A stretch of DNA of 64,000 nucleotides from Phocoena phocoena (taxonomy: Eukaryota > Chordata > Mammalia > Artiodactyla > Phocoenidae), in assembly GCF_963924675.1 (NCBI RefSeq), contig NC_089230.1, forward strand, positions 67,268,943 through 67,332,942. The letters are read 5' to 3'. The translations under genes and the position numbers were made by a program. How positions within the stretch are numbered: position 1 is the first letter of the stretch; the number at the start of each line of letters is the position of its first letter. Below the pieces are notes generated by a model, which was not told the DNA's origin, did no database searches, and worked only from the letters and a program-made list of their open reading frames with translations. Of this stretch, positions 12,311 through 25,550 are shown piece by piece.

Positions 12311-13560
12311 CGTCTCTCCTTCGTCCCCTTGGCTGTCCTGACAACTTATTTATGGTCTAAGGTCATTACTCCTTTTCGTTGTTGCTTATGTCCCAGAGCA
12401 GCAGAATAGAACGGTTTTATTGGTTAATAGGCCTCAGAGACAGACCAAGTGGAATATAGTCCCCTGAAAAACGGCACTCTCCTTTCTAGAATAGTAATAC
12501 AAATTTTTTTTTTTTAGAATAGTAATACAAATTTATACAAGGGTTTTAGTTCCTAAAACTGGGTGTCGATATAAATGTTTTACAAAGAACACTGGTCTAT
12601 AGACTACGTAGTTAAGTTTTCGGAACGCCCTCACTTTCTTCTCCCTGAGGTTACTGTGTTACATAAAAGCTGAAACTGCTGTATATGGCTTTCTTATTAG
12701 AATCAGAACTTACTAGTAACTCGAACAGCAGCTGGAATGTAAATAGTAAGCACTAGATATGTATTTGCTATTATAGTCTACTTGAGTAGAGTAGAATTAG
12801 AATTAAGTATTTAAAATGAGGTTTTTTAAAAAGCCCAAAACAGTTAATAAAAACATTTATGGTCATATATATTCATACTATTTTGTTGATTTGAATGTGT
12901 TTTGTTAAATAGTAACAGCTTTGAGAGAGAGCATGTTTACTATTTTCGTTTACAACTTTGATGCTGAACTCAAGTAACATGTGTGCAGTTGGTGTCCACA
13001 TTATAACTCGGTTTTAAATTACCCAGTGAAGAAATTCAAGATGCCGTACTCTTTTCTCCAGAGTGAAGCACAAAGTCTGAAAAAATGTTGTTGATGATAC
13101 AACTATTAATAGCACTGTAGAAATTTATATTCTAAGGTGTTCCACATAGTAAAAGCTTCCATCAACATTTCATACTCTATCACCTCCTTCCTTCATTTGT
13201 TACAATTTGGTTAAATGGGACACAATATATTCATATAATAAGACAAATGTATTTTTTCAAAATAAGTCTAAAGGAAGCTAACATACATGAAGACTATCTA
13301 CTACTATTTTTAACTACTACACATATTAACAATATCAGAGTAAATGTCACATTCTAAATCAGAAAATACTGTCATTCTCAGGCAACACCCTAACTGAAAC
13401 GCAGCTCTAAAGACAACAAATGTGGTATTAAATTCCTGACCCCCTTGTCTATGCTTAATAAACCTTACTGAGATACACTTCCACAAAAATCCCCTCTGCG
13501 ACTATGAGATTCAGTATTATTGTGTTCAGATAGTTGGCTAAAAAATGGCCTTGTTTGAGC
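12311..13560. other. Intergenic, unassigned, AT-rich
   Basis: This stretch upstream of the PM20D2 CpG island shows no gene and no confidently classed repeat apart from a 20-base direct repeat near 12487-12534. Confidence 0.5.
12487..12534. repeat. 20-base direct repeat around a T run
   Basis: The string 'tagaatagtaatacaaattt' occurs at 12487 and again at 12515, separated only by extra T bases. Confidence 0.85.
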
Positions 13561-13564
13561 AAAT

Positions 13565-13810
13565 TCAGTAGGTGACATTTGTAGAGCACTTACTCTGTGG
13601 CAGGAGCTTAACATGTGCTAAGTGCTTTACGAGTATTAACTCATTTAATTCTCATAATAACCAATGAGGTTGTTAATGTGATTATTTATCTTCACTTTAC
13701 AGATGCACTGTCTGAGATTACACAGCTATTAAGTAGTGGATCCAGTATGGAACAGAGGCCAGTCTGGCTCCAGTGGGCTACTTTCAGCCACCATGCTCTA
13801 TTGTTTATGT
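13565..13810 (-). mobile_element. MIR SINE
   Basis: Reverse MIR: 'agagcacttactctgtggca', 'aagtgctttacgagtattaa', then 'gattacacagctattaagt'. Confidence 0.8.
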
Positions 13811-14189
13811 AAGTAGACATCCAAATTCTTAAATGCATCTACAGCTTGTCTATTTACATGAGAACCCATAAATATCACTCAGTTTGAATAAATTTACTGC
13901 AGCAACCCTGCCTGTTGCCATCAGTAGTACCCATGTTTGCTTGCTCTTATGAGGCAGCTATAAACAACAACAGAAAAGGGGTACATATAAATTCTATATA
14001 GAAGCTGCTATTTATATTGCATGTTATGAATTAATAAAGCTGTCACTTGAGGTAGAGAAAAGATAGATTCATTTCAAGCTCTGTTTTGTGTGTATGCACA
14101 TGCATGCGTGTATGTGTTGGTTTTCCATTGTTGGCAGCCTATATTTCTTACTTATTGTATCCTTAAATTAATTTATTTAATAAATTGTG

Positions 14190-14320
14190 ATAATTTGTTC
14201 AATATGTATCTTCCCCTCCAGTCTTTAAACTCCTTTGCTTTCTCACTGTATTCCCCAGCACCTAACATGGTGCAGTGGTGATACAGCCCTTCCTCGTCAA
14301 TAAATGTTTGTTGATTGATT
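14190..14320 (+). mobile_element. L2 3' end
   Basis: Typical L2 terminus: 'tattccccagcacctaacat' followed by 'caataaatgtttgttgattg'. Confidence 0.65.
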
Positions 14321-15166
14321 ATTCTTGAATCTAATAAGCTAATTGAGTAATGGTAGCAATTAACCACTCAACTATGCCGACTGCCTGCAGATACTGTGTG
14401 TATCAATGTGATGCTTCTCCCCAGACTTCTCAGTCCTTTACCTCTGGGAGTTGAGAGGCAGGAAGAATGGCTTCTGGAAGTTGATAGAGTAGGACATATG
14501 GCCTTCTTGAATCTGATCAACTCAGTAATTCTTACTATCACTTTCATTTATATCCATAATGTTCATACAACTGTCTACCTCTATGTGCTGCTAAGGAGCC
14601 TGTAATTCTTTTTACCAGAAACATTAAAAAAATGGAGAATACTTCTCTTCCTTTAGTAGGTGCTATATCTGAAAAAAGTAAAACAATACCCAGAATTCAG
14701 GATTAAGGTGTTAATTTTGACCTTTGCTTTGGAGGGAAGGTGGGTAGGGTAGAAAGAGTTCTCATCAAAGAACTGGTTTTTAAAGTAGAAAGATACCTCT
14801 TCTCTCACTGCTCAGGAAACCAGCCGCCATGACACCCAACTCCATAACTTTAAGGACAGCAAATTCATGACAAATGAGTGCTTTGGTGGAGATGGTAGAT
14901 CAAATATTTCCTTTACCTTGGGAAAGCAACGTTGTCCATGGCTGAAATACTAGCCAAATTGTACAAGACTAGACTGGATATTATTCTGGACTTCAGATTC
15001 AGAACCCTTTTTGGCAAGACAACAGACTTGGATATGGTTGATATTATTTTAATTAGCATAAAATAAAATCCTCAACATAGTCTTGCAAAGCATGACCTAA
15101 ATGAGAAGACAAAAATATGTTGAGAACCCAGAAAAGGAAATGGAATGAAAAACTAGATAGCACATT
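14321..15166. other. Intergenic, nothing recognised
   Basis: I see no gene or classed repeat between the L2 end and the double SINE. A 69-residue open frame at 14396-14605 shows no recognisable protein. Confidence 0.4.
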
Positions 15167-15180
15167 AAGAAACCACTTCT

Positions 15181-15522
15181 GGGACTTCCTTGGTGGCACA
15201 GTGCTAAGAATCTGCCTGCCAGTGCAGGGGACACAGGTTCGGGCCCTGGTCCGGGAAGATCCCACATGCCGCGGAGCAGCTAAGCCCATGCGCTACAACT
15301 ACAGAGCCTATGCTGTAGAGCCCGCGAGCCACAACTACCGAAGCCCACACGCCTAGAGCCCGTGTTCCGCAACAAGAGAAGCCACCGCAATGAGAAGCCC
15401 TCACACCGCACGAAGAGTAGCCCCTGCTCGCCGCAACTAGAGAAAGCCCACGCGCAGCAATGAAGACCCAATGCAGCCATAAATAAATAAATAAATAAAA
15501 TTTATTTTAAAAAAGAAAAAAA
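15181..15522 (+). mobile_element. CHR-type SINE, long form (first of a tandem pair)
   Basis: Head 'gggacttccttggtggcaca', two body segments, tail of AAAT repeats. The left flank 'agaaaccacttct' (15168-15180) recurs after it (15523-15535) and again after the second SINE. Confidence 0.92.
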
Positions 15523-15536
15523 AGAAACCACTTCCG

Positions 15537-15728
15537 GGGATTTCCCTGGTGGTCCAGTGGTTAAGACTCCACGTTCCCAATGCAGGGTACCCAGGTTCAA
15601 TCCCTGGTCAGGGAACTAGATCCCGTATGCCGCAACTAAAAGATCCCACGTGCCGCAAGGAAGATCCCACGTGCTCCAACTGAGATCCGATGCAGCCAAA
15701 TAAATAAATATTTAAAAAAGAAAAAAAT
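15537..15728 (+). mobile_element. CHR-1-like SINE (second of a tandem pair)
   Basis: Head 'tttccctggtggtccagtgg' and 'cagggaactagatcccgta', tail 'aaataaataaatattt'. It is followed by 'agaaaccacttctggg' (15729-15744), the third copy of the target site. Confidence 0.92.
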
Positions 15729-15744
15729 AGAAACCACTTCTGGG

Positions 15745-17495
15745 CTAAGGTGTTGGGAAAGCTGGCTGTCATTTAGCAGAAAGCAGTGAACCAAGAGAAC
15801 AGGTAGGGAGAAAGGTGAATTTTGATGGGGTGGGGAAGGGACATGGAGGAATTGTGTATACATTGTTAAAGAGATAAAACTCTATCCAGACAGTGGATAA
15901 CTATCGGATGTTATTAAGCAGGAGAAAAGTAAAACCAGATTTTTGTTCTGGAAGAATAATTGATGACAATGTGGACGATAAATGGAAACAGAAAGACTTT
16001 GAGCTGAGACAAGCTAAAAGCTTCCTGCAAAGTCCCTGGAATCCAGAAACATTCCACAGACAGAAGTGGCCAAACCTGATGTCTGATGGAATGTGTTTGG
16101 AGGAAGGGGACGTGATGGAGAAAAGGAGTCAGGATGACTGAGTTTTCTAGTGTGAACGGCTAGGTGGATGGTAAAATCATTCAACCACATAGGGGCAATG
16201 GGAGTGTAAGGGGCCAGTGGATGGATGTGTGTTAGAGGAGGTGGATGCCACCATCCAAAAGACTAGCAGTGGTGCTAAGGAAAGTGGAGGAGCTAAGGAA
16301 AGTGCATGTCCCTGTATCTACTGTGCATAATGGTTATACCCAGAAGAGAATTAAACCATCCAGGGAGTGAGTGAGTAGGCAGGAAAAAATTTAAGGTGAG
16401 GAAGAAACTCTGGAAAATAAAAGCAAAGGAAATGAGCAAAAATGTCTGGCAGGACCTTGCTTCTGTTGGGTAAGGTTCTATTACAGCTTGTTTTCAAATT
16501 CTATATAGATTTCTTCAAATGGCCCATGAGGTAAAGGCAGCTATTTTAAAGCCTGGAATGTCCTGGTACTAAGTTACTTGAGGCTCCCTTTGACTTCCCT
16601 CCCTCTTGGCAATGAGACTAGCTGCTCTGCTGAACATAACCGTTACTGAAATGAGGACAGTGAGGTTCTCTCAGAGGAAAGGCTTCTCCTCTGCCTCATT
16701 CCCTGAGGCTGGTAGACTACAACACTGTAAAGACACAGCCCGGCTTGCGCTGGATGAGAACATTTCTCTCCTAAGGTTATGGTTTGGGAAAATGGAGAGA
16801 ACTTTTTTGGCTCCCCTGCCCTTCTTGATACAACATTTAGAACTTGGACCCAATGCAGTGCCTGAGGGTCCTTCAAGTGATTCCTCTCTTAAGCAATGTG
16901 TACACTTTCACCATGTGCGTATCTACTAAGGATTCACCTCTCAAACTTAGTTATTTTGGCGTTACTTATTTTAAGTTACTAGCAGGAATGGATTACGTGG
17001 ATGGTCACAGGGTGCTTAAAATACTCAAGATATTTTATAAAAGATGTGGTAATGAAGAGCCATAAGTAAATTTTAAAATGTGTGGTCTAAAAATTAGGAA
17101 ACATCTAACAATTAGAGGTATGATGGAACACGAAATAGGAAGCAAACTGGAAATATCCAATAAAACTGATTAGGAAAAATGCAATTGCAGTGTTCCCAAA
17201 GGTCTTCTACATAAAGTGCTTCCTCTTCTGTTTTGCTACAAAGTGTGAGACCAAAATAAGGAAAGAGGAGACACTGGTGGAAACTTGTAGCAGACCAGAA
17301 AAGATACAAAAGCCAAGTTAAGTCTTTTTACTGGATAACATTTAAAATATTTACCGTTGGTTAATATGACACAAAATAAGCTTCTGGCACTTGGTTAAAT
17401 TGAAACAGGAGCAAAGCTAGAGGGTTCAGTGGCTGGAGAGAAGTGGTCAAAGGGTACAAAGTTTCAGTTATGCAAGATGAAAAAGTCCTTTTCTA
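15745..17495. other. Intergenic, no recognised gene or repeat
   Basis: Open frames such as 15893-16141 and 16606-16929 lack recognisable domains and splice or promoter context. I do not call genes here. Confidence 0.45.
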
Positions 17496-17499
17496 TTGG

Positions 17500-17755
17500 A
17501 CAGCATAGTGCCTGTGTTGACAATATTAAGAATTGGCTAAGAGAGTAGATCTTATGTTAAGTGTCATTATCACAAAAATTAATAATAATAAAGAAGGCAG
17601 GAGGAAACTTTTGAAGGTGACGGATATGTTTATGGCATAGATTGTGGTGATGGTCTCATTGGTATATACTTATATCCAAAATCATCAAGTCATATATGTG
17701 AAATATGTATAGCTCTTTGTATGTCATTCATACCTCAGTAAAGTGGCTTATTGAA
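17500..17755 (+). mobile_element. L1 3' end, old
   Basis: Ends with the L1M-like terminus 'atgtatagctctttgtatgt' and 'cctcagtaaagtggctt'. Confidence 0.6.
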
Positions 17756-17954
17756 AAAGAAGTGCCTGCGAGAACCTCAAAGCCTTTCCAAGTGCTGTAG
17801 ATATTTCTCCCATAGCATGGTGATTTCCAAGTTAAAAGGTTTCAGGGGACTCTGCTCAACTCTAGGGATAGTTCCTAGCTTAGCTTAAGAAGTAGCTGAG
17901 AACATTTGAATATTAGTGGTTATGGTAACATTATAGTTGAGTTTGCATTTTTAA

Positions 17955-18231
17955 ATTTATTTATTTTTTGGCTGTGTTGGGTCTTCGTTTCTGTGCGAGG
18001 ACTTTCTCCAGTTGCGGCGAGCGGGGCCCACTCTTCATCGCGGTGCGCAGGCCTCTCACTGTCGCGGCCTCTCCTGTTGCGGAGCACAGGCTCCAGATGC
18101 GCAGGCTTAGTAGTTGTGGCTCACGGGCTTAGTTGCTCCGCGGCATGTGGGATCTTACCAGACCAGGGCTCGAACCCGTGTCCCCTGCATTGGCAGGCAG
18201 ATTCTTAACCACTGCACCACCAGGGAAGCCC
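17955..18231 (-). mobile_element. CHR-type SINE, intermediate form
   Basis: Reverse copy ending 'ccaccagggaagccc'. Target duplication 'gagtttgcatttt' at 17939 and 18232. Confidence 0.92.
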
Positions 18232-18309
18232 GAGTTTGCATTTTAAAAACATGCCTGTGAATTGTGTAGCCTCTGTTTACGTAGCAACAAGAGATGGATC
18301 TCATCCAGG

Positions 18310-18420
18310 TCCTTGACACTTTACCCGTGTCTCCTTGGGTCCTTCAGGTTCTCACCTGTAAAATGAGGAGATTAGACTCAGTTATGGGTAAGACCCATTC
18401 TAGGGTAAAGATACTCCCCT
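18310..18420 (+). mobile_element. Possible MIR remnant
   Basis: The text 'tctcacctgtaaaatgagga' resembles the MIR 3' core; the rest is too diverged to be sure. Confidence 0.4.
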
Positions 18421-18660
18421 AGGATCCCATTCTTTAATCATGCTGCTTATCTGCTTCAATAAAATATTTTCTTTTTCAAAGCACAATTTACTAGTAAGAC
18501 ATGCTTTTCACTGTGATTTAGTTGATCATGGGTGGGGAGAAAAAAGGACGTAGCACAACCTAGATTCTGATTGTTTCCTCCCATCCCCATGCTCCCTTTT
18601 GCTCTCTTAATTTCTTTTTAAATATCATTTTCCTTATTTCTGATTTTTATTTATTATTGT

Positions 18661-19003
18661 TTTTAAAAATTTTTGGCTGTGTTGGGTCTTCGTTGCTGCG
18701 AGCAGGCTTTCTCCCTAGTTGTGGCGAGCGGGGGCTATTCTTCATTGTAGTGCGTGGGCTTCTCATTGTGGTGGCTTCTCTTGTTGCAGAGCACGGGCTC
18801 TAGGCATGCGGGGTTCAGTAGTTGCAGCATGTGGGCTGAGTAGTTGTGGCACGCGGGCCCTAGATTATGTGGGCTTCAGTAGTTGTGACACACAGGCACA
18901 CAGTTGCTCCGTGGCATGTGGGATCTTCCCGGACCAGGGATCGAACCCATGTCCCCTGCATTGGCAGGGGGCTTCTTTACCACTGCACCACTAGGGAAGT
19001 CCC
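18661..19003 (-). mobile_element. CHR-type SINE, long form
   Basis: Begins 'tttttggctgtgttgggtct' and ends with the head complement 'ccactagggaagtccc'. Confidence 0.9.
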
Positions 19004-19029
19004 TCTGATCTTTAAATGTAATACATCGT

Positions 19030-19165
19030 AAACATTTCCTCATCTGTAAAATGGAAGTAATGGTCCCTATATAGCAATCTCACAGGTAGGTTGTTATCTG
19101 AATTAAACAAAGTCAGTTTATGTAAACACTTGGAACAGGGCCTGGCATGTATAATCATGTAAGCA
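19030..19165 (+). mobile_element. MIR SINE 3' part
   Basis: 'cctcatctgtaaaatggaag' followed by 'cttggaacagggcctggcat', the classic MIR 3' end, directly after the preceding SINE. Confidence 0.75.
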
Positions 19166-19589
19166 CTCAAAAATGTTAATTATAAGAGTATCAGGCCCTT
19201 GCCTTGCATCTCTCCATTTGCAAAAGTCCAGGCATCCAAAGTGCTTTGAAAGAAAATAATAGAATTTCTACAATAATCGAAATATCAACAATAATAGAAA
19301 TTGCACGTCCCCAGTCTCTTCTGCAGTTCTTGAAATACTGTTAGCATCTGTAATTTAGTGACCAGCTGAATGAAGTCGATGCATCACCACCATCAAATTA
19401 CTTATGTTGTAATGTTTTAACTGGAAATATCGCCTCTGTTCAAAAGTGGTATTTTGATGCTTTCCAGGGTGAATCTGGTGCTGCCATCTCCACACTGTGC
19501 ATCACATCAGACCTTGCCAATCTGCAGATTCAGAATTTTATAGAATGTACAGCCCTTTTATATCTGTACTGTGCCTTTATCTACTATAT

Positions 19590-20015
19590 TAATCTGCCCA
19601 GGCTGCCATAACAAAATACCAGAGGCTAGGTAGCTTGAACAACAGAAATTTATTTACTCACCGCTCTGGAGGCTAGAAGTCCAAGATCAAGTTGCTGTCA
19701 GGATTGGTATTTGGTGAGGTCTCTCTTCCTGGCTTGCAGACAGCCATTTTCTCACTTTGTCCTCAAATGACCTTCCATCTCTGCTGGGGAGGAAGAGAGG
19801 GAGTAGGGTGGAGAAAGAGAAAAAGAGAGGTATCTGGTGTCTTTTCCTCTACTTATAAGGACACCAATCCTATTAGATAAGGAGTCCATCCTTATGACCT
19901 CATTTAACCTTTATTACTTCCCTAAAGGTCCTATCTCCAAAGACAATCACACTGGGGGTCAGGGCTTAAACCTATGAATTTGGGGGAACACAGTTCAGTC
20001 CATAACACATACCAA
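19590..20015 (-). mobile_element. MaLR LTR (MLT1-like)
   Basis: Reverse MLT1-type LTR: 'ggctgccataacaaaatacc', 'acagaaatttatttactcac', 'ctggaggctagaagtccaag', then 'tccataacaca' at the far end. It is a solo LTR of a non-autonomous retrotransposon, with no internal genes. Confidence 0.8.
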
Positions 20016-23000
20016 ACACCAGCAGTCCAAGCTAACTACATATCAGTAAAGCAGATGATTTATTCTGATATTTCATTATAGGCTATAATAATAAGTATTT
20101 CTAAAAAGAGACACGTATGGTAAACACCTAACAGAATTAGATAAATTTTTCATAAGGGCTTCCTGAGTATTTTTCTTGAGAAATTAAAAATTCTTAATAT
20201 ACATTTATGATAACATTAGAATTGAAAATGTTCATTTCCTTTCAAGAGATCATTCCTTGAAATTTCATGTTTTTTCATAGTGACAAATATGAATCAGATT
20301 AAAGTGTTCCTCAAAAGCTGCATTTCACAGTCCTATTTGCTCTAATACATTTTATGTCAACTAACAAAATTTAATTATTGTTATTATTATAAGCTACTCA
20401 GCTTCACCAAAACTAGCTTCATTTGTTATAAATTAATATGGCTTAGGAGAAAAATTTGGTCAAGCTGAATTATGAGAGAAGAGATATTTCATTCAATATT
20501 TTAATTTTTTCAGGCAAATATGATAGCTGGCCAATTTTTTAAAATCTAGAATGTCACTTCTATTATCATTTCACAAAAACAAATATTTTATCATTGTCTA
20601 ACTCATACCAAATGGTAGCAATTGATGCTCTTGTTTTTTTTCTTGTCCAAAATTAGTTTATAATTTTACCCAAGAGTTGTTGTTGCCAAGAGGTCAGCTT
20701 CTTTCTCCAGGAACACTTGACCATGCCGAGATCTGCAATCATGAGGACATGTAATATGGATCTATCATGTTGCTTTGAAAGCTTTGAAGCCCAGATTTGA
20801 ACATAACATTTAGTACCAGAGCTCAGCACAGAACAAAGTTAATCGTGGAACAGTGTATACCACTGAATGGAAGTGAACCAAAATTATATTTGAAGTGGGA
20901 ATAAAAGGCCTGAAGTCAAAGTTACTACACTGAAATGTCCAAGGTTTATATTCATCATTAAAAGAGACAGACCTTATACCACATAATTTTAGAATACTAG
21001 AGAAACTATTGAGAGAAACAATGCAATGTGTATGAAGGGGAGACAGAGAAAAAGAGGGGGAATAAGGAGACATTTTGCAGCTGTGAAATGTTACTACTGC
21101 TGTAGTCTTATTTAAATAGCTTTATTTTTTTAATTAAAGTGTAATTGCATTTAAAATTAAATGCAATAAATACAATTAAACACACAAACAAATATGCATT
21201 TTTTTAACCCAGGAATGCACAATGAAGGTGAAGTTGAAGAAAACAAACTAGGCTAAATTAAATAAGTAAAAAGGCCCAAATTGCCAAGCCATGACCAGCC
21301 TATTTGTCTATTTTCAATTAATGGCTAAATGAGTTTTATGTGAGATCATATTAAACCTGAGTTTCTACATTGCACAATAGGATGACCCATCACAGCTGCT
21401 AAGCCAAGAGAATTTGATCTTCACATACGAACACTGTGAAATAAACAAACTCCTCAAACCTTAACCTAGAATCTAGTTTCAGATTCCTAAATTCTTTCTA
21501 TAAAGTGCTTCTTATGTCCCTTTTGGACAGTACTAATATTTCCATTAGCTTTATTGTATATTTTTAAATCAATATAGAATCTCAGCAAGTGTTTGTTAGT
21601 TAACTTTGGTTGACTTGCTTTCTGAAACAGCAATTATTAGCAGTTATTCCCTACAGAGAATCAGCTAAACCAACCCACGATTCTGATAGTACAGCAAGCC
21701 TGTGGAGGTTGAAAAACCTAAAAAGCTGGCAGAACAATCCAGAGGAAAAATCTTATGAAAAATATCGACTGCTCTGTAAGGTGAAAGTACTGTAGTAATG
21801 GTTCTACTTTTAGCCTCTGCTACTCATACCAGAGAAATCATCCACCATCCCATTGCTACACTGCCATTTTCTTTAACTTATAATGAAGTGTAGAATTGAT
21901 CAAAAGAAGAATATATTCTGAGGAAATTTATAAAATTAATAAGTATATAAAACATGGAACTTTTCTGAGTATAAAATTTTGCATGATATATCTGGATAGA
22001 AGTTATATAAAGGATTAAAACATCATGTGGATATATGTGTTTGAAAACTACTTTGTGTATTAATAAGTTAGAAATAAATTGTACTGTATTAGCAGGTTTA
22101 GGTAAACATGACTCATTTGCTAAGAATGTGTCTTGGTCAGCAAGATACTTGGAAATAGGTCCAACAAAGAGGATGAGACCTCACAGTTTGAAGTTCCTGC
22201 AACCACAAAAAAAAAAAGGAGAAACAGAAGTGAAATTTGGGAGGAATTTATGCAGAAGCCAGTGATTAAGACCACAGAGAAGTGTTGGGTTTGTGAATAA
22301 AAGAATGTCCCCAAGTCCCATTCAACACAAGAAATTTTGGGCATAGTGACTGTTGTTTCTCCTGGTACTGTGGCTGCAACAGCATAAATAAACTAAGTGC
22401 TCCTGTTTGTTAAATGTTATTCCACCTGTCCTACCCAAGGCAAATATACTGTGAAGCTAATGGAGCTTAAGCTTCAGGGTCCCTCACTTCCACAGACTCC
22501 TTCCAAGCCCATTAAGGGCCTAGAAATGATCTCATGTGGTCATATGTTTGAGTAAAATTCGCCGAAGATATTTCCATCACGATCAGTTAAGACCTCTATT
22601 TCCTTCCATTCTGATGTTCCTTCTGATAGACTTCCCTTAGTCATGTCACATTGGAATGGCCACAGTGTGGCCAGTTAATGGGATCCAGTTAATGGGAAGT
22701 TGAACTGAGCATACATTGGTTTGGGTTTCGTGGAATGTGATTATGTGTGGTGCAGTATTTCTGTGTAGAGGTAAGTATTGCTAGCCATCCAGGAATAGAA
22801 ATGGCTCCCAGGAATATTCCTACTGCCCTCTGTGCCAACTCACCTGGGATCCTGTCATGTAAAGGTGCAGGGCCAGAGGTTACATTGCAATGTGACTTTA
22901 TACTGCAGTGGATGGCACCATATATACAAAGATTAAAAGGAAAGGAGGTATGAGTCAGTCTATTGGAAATTCTTCCAATCACTAGATATGTAAAATTGTT

Positions 23001-25323
23001 AGGGAGAGAGAAGTCTATTTTTATCCTCCTGGTCAAAAAGAAGTTCTGTCCTGTCGGCAACATACTCAGTAATGCAATGTACACAATTATCAATGTATCA
23101 TAGTCTTTCCCCCTCTTTTGAAGGAAATCGTACATGATAGAATTTATCAGAATTACTGTTAGTATAAAAGAAGTCTGCTGTTAGTCTGGGGTAACTCCAC
23201 AGCCACCAGGGACCAAGGCTCCTATATTTCTGCTCTGTCATCCTCAGTATGTGGCTTCCTTCCTCAAGGTTCCCTCATGAGTTCAGGATAATTGCTGGCG
23301 TTCTAGCTATCATGTCCACATTCCAGGCAGTAGGAAGAAGGGAGAAGAGAAGGATAAAAGGATGTGCTCCACAGCCGAATCAAATCCCGTTAAGGGGCCA
23401 TTCCTGATGTTTCTCATAGCATTTCCCCTTTGGCCAGAACTATATGCAAAGGAGGCTGAGATAGGTAGTCTTTTCAGATAGGTGATTTGCTGCTAGAATA
23501 CAACTTGGAAAATGGCAAGCAGGTGGACAAGTGGAAACTTAAAAAAGCAGAGAAAGCTGAAATTTAAGCATCTGCCATCGGAAAAGCCATAAAGCAAGAC
23601 AAGAACGGCTGCAGAATTGGAGGCACCTGTCACTTTGAATGGGGCGTGGATTAAAAACAAGATTAGTTGAAAGTCTAATAAAAAGCAGCTAGCTCTCTAG
23701 ATGCCAGCCCTAACATTGCATAGCCAGGCACCTAAACCTTTCCCACCCCAACAGAAGAAGACATTCCAGGTATTCTCACTGGAAAAATCGAAACAGAGCT
23801 CTAGCCTCAGGAATATTTCAGGGAAGTAAGACAAAAGGTAAATAGGGAGGTAAAGTTAAATTTTACATACTGAGTTGTGAGAACTTTAGTCCCCTGCCCT
23901 TACTCAGCTCCTAGAATAATAGCAGCCAGGTTTACACCCTCTCCTGAAATACAGAACAATAACAACAGTACAAACAAACAGAAAACTAGCCCAAGAGAAA
24001 AAAACCCTACAGACGCTAACATTTGGGCATCTACAAAGTAAGGCCTGAGTACAGGTCTACAGTAAACTGTACATTGAAGCCACTAGTTAACATCCTGGCC
24101 AAGTTTCCAAGCCATTTTTGGTGTTTCTCTCTTAAATAAGAACAGAGAGCCAAAAATCACTAGACTTTTAAGAATGTCTCTGCAAGATCGCCTTTATTGG
24201 CAATCTAAAGGCCTGTGAGCATAAGTCCCAGAGATGCTTGCAACTAACATTTATGCTACTTCCAAAGCTCTCAGTTCAGAGAAGCATATGTTGGCCTGAA
24301 AGGCTGCAGGTGATTAAAAAAAAAAAAAAAAAAAAAACAGTGTTCATGCTTGGTATTCTATGCTGTACTCTGCTTGGTCTTGTTTACTGCACCACAAGAT
24401 TGATGGGGTGCAATAAATGCTCTAATGAGATGGTCTCTGACGTATATCAGGATTGGCTTAAGTGTAGAACTCGAGGCTCTTGGCCCCTAAAATTACCCAA
24501 TGTAGCTGCTTGCTACTTCTCTACTGAAAACGAATTACTAGCCTGGCAGACACTGGTTGAGACGGCACCACAGTTGAGGGACAGCTAAGACCAAAGGTTC
24601 CAGTAATTTCCTGGGTGATGTCAGAGAAACAGTGGAATAAGGAAGGAGCAGCTCAGTTAGTCTCATTGATTTAATGTGACCGATACATTCAGGAACGTGT
24701 GAAAGGGGGCAGGATGGGAGGGGTCTAGAGAATTCATGGACCAGAGGCATCCACTTCCTGGAGACGACACTGTCCCTATTACATGCTGTCTTTCTAACAA
24801 CGGGGACTACAGTTCAGAAAGATGTAACTAAGCTTCATTTATTGATGACAGTGTCCACACCCCTTGTAGTAGAAGGCAAGGGCAAGTCAGCCTGAAGGGC
24901 CTAGTTATATATTGTGTGGCTGGCTGTACATTACAATGTCCGTCTTAGCTTAGTTTCCCCTGAAAGCAGAGCCGGAGACATACTCTCACGTGCATGTAAC
25001 TTATTTGGAAGGTAATCCCAGAAAATGGAGAGTGATACAGGCAAGGAGAGAAAGCCAATAAAATGTGTGTCATTGAATGGTTATCACCCTGTACAGCTCA
25101 GGCTCAGTCCTGCTTGGGACCCTCTAAAGAACTATAGAATCCTCTTGGAATTGTATGCTATTGATAAACTGCATGTATAATTAAATAAAACATAATATTT
25201 ATATTATGTATAGAGAAAAATTAAGTAAAAATAATTTAATTATAACATTTATATAAAAATAATTTTACAAACCCTATTCTGAGAACTAAAGTTCTATTGA
25301 TTGTTATTATGAGCACAAGTATG
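20016..25323. other. Intergenic, mostly unassigned
   Basis: AT-rich to about 22.1 kb with nothing recognised. Between about 23190 and 23480 the text 'ctatcatgtccacattccag' and 'gccagaactatatgcaaagg' resembles a common mammalian interspersed repeat whose class I cannot name. Open frames at 22689-23135 and 24238-24588 (with an A21 run near 24318) look fortuitous. Confidence 0.45.
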
Positions 25324-25338
25324 GCCCTTTAAGTTTTT

Positions 25339-25550
25339 GTTTTTGTCTTTTTCTTGTGTGGTACGAGGGCCTCTCACTGTTGTGGTCTCTCCTGTTGTGG
25401 AGCACAGGCCCCAGACGCGCAGGCTCAGCGGCCATGGCTCACGGGCCCAGCTGCTCCGCGGCATGTGGGATCTTCCCGGACCGGAGCACGAACCCGTGTC
25501 CCCTGCATCGGCAGGTGGACTCTCAACCACTGAGCCACCAGGGAAGCCTC
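25339..25550 (-). mobile_element. CHR-type SINE, short form
   Basis: Reverse copy with 'ggccatggctcacgggccca'. Flanks 'ccctttaagttttt' at 25325 and 25552 form the target duplication. Confidence 0.92.

Noticed and set aside
11370..12409. Several long open frames antisense to or overlapping PM20D2 exon 1
   Set aside because: They follow from high GC in a CpG island and have no homology; the minus frame with M20 motifs and matching splice phases is the real one.
15204..15480. Repeated Cys/Gly-rich 'proteins' (CSSCGEQG-like) here and in many other places
   Set aside because: The same peptide appears wherever a CHR SINE occurs; it is translated SINE sequence.
22689..23135. 148-residue open frame on the minus strand, considered as a retroviral or cellular gene remnant
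   Set aside because: No conserved motif of any retroviral or cellular protein could be seen; opposite-strand frames are also open; left unassigned.
24238..24588. 116-residue open frame with a poly-Lys tract and Cys-rich middle
   Set aside because: The Lys tract is a plain A21 run; no domain, promoter or splice signals support a gene.
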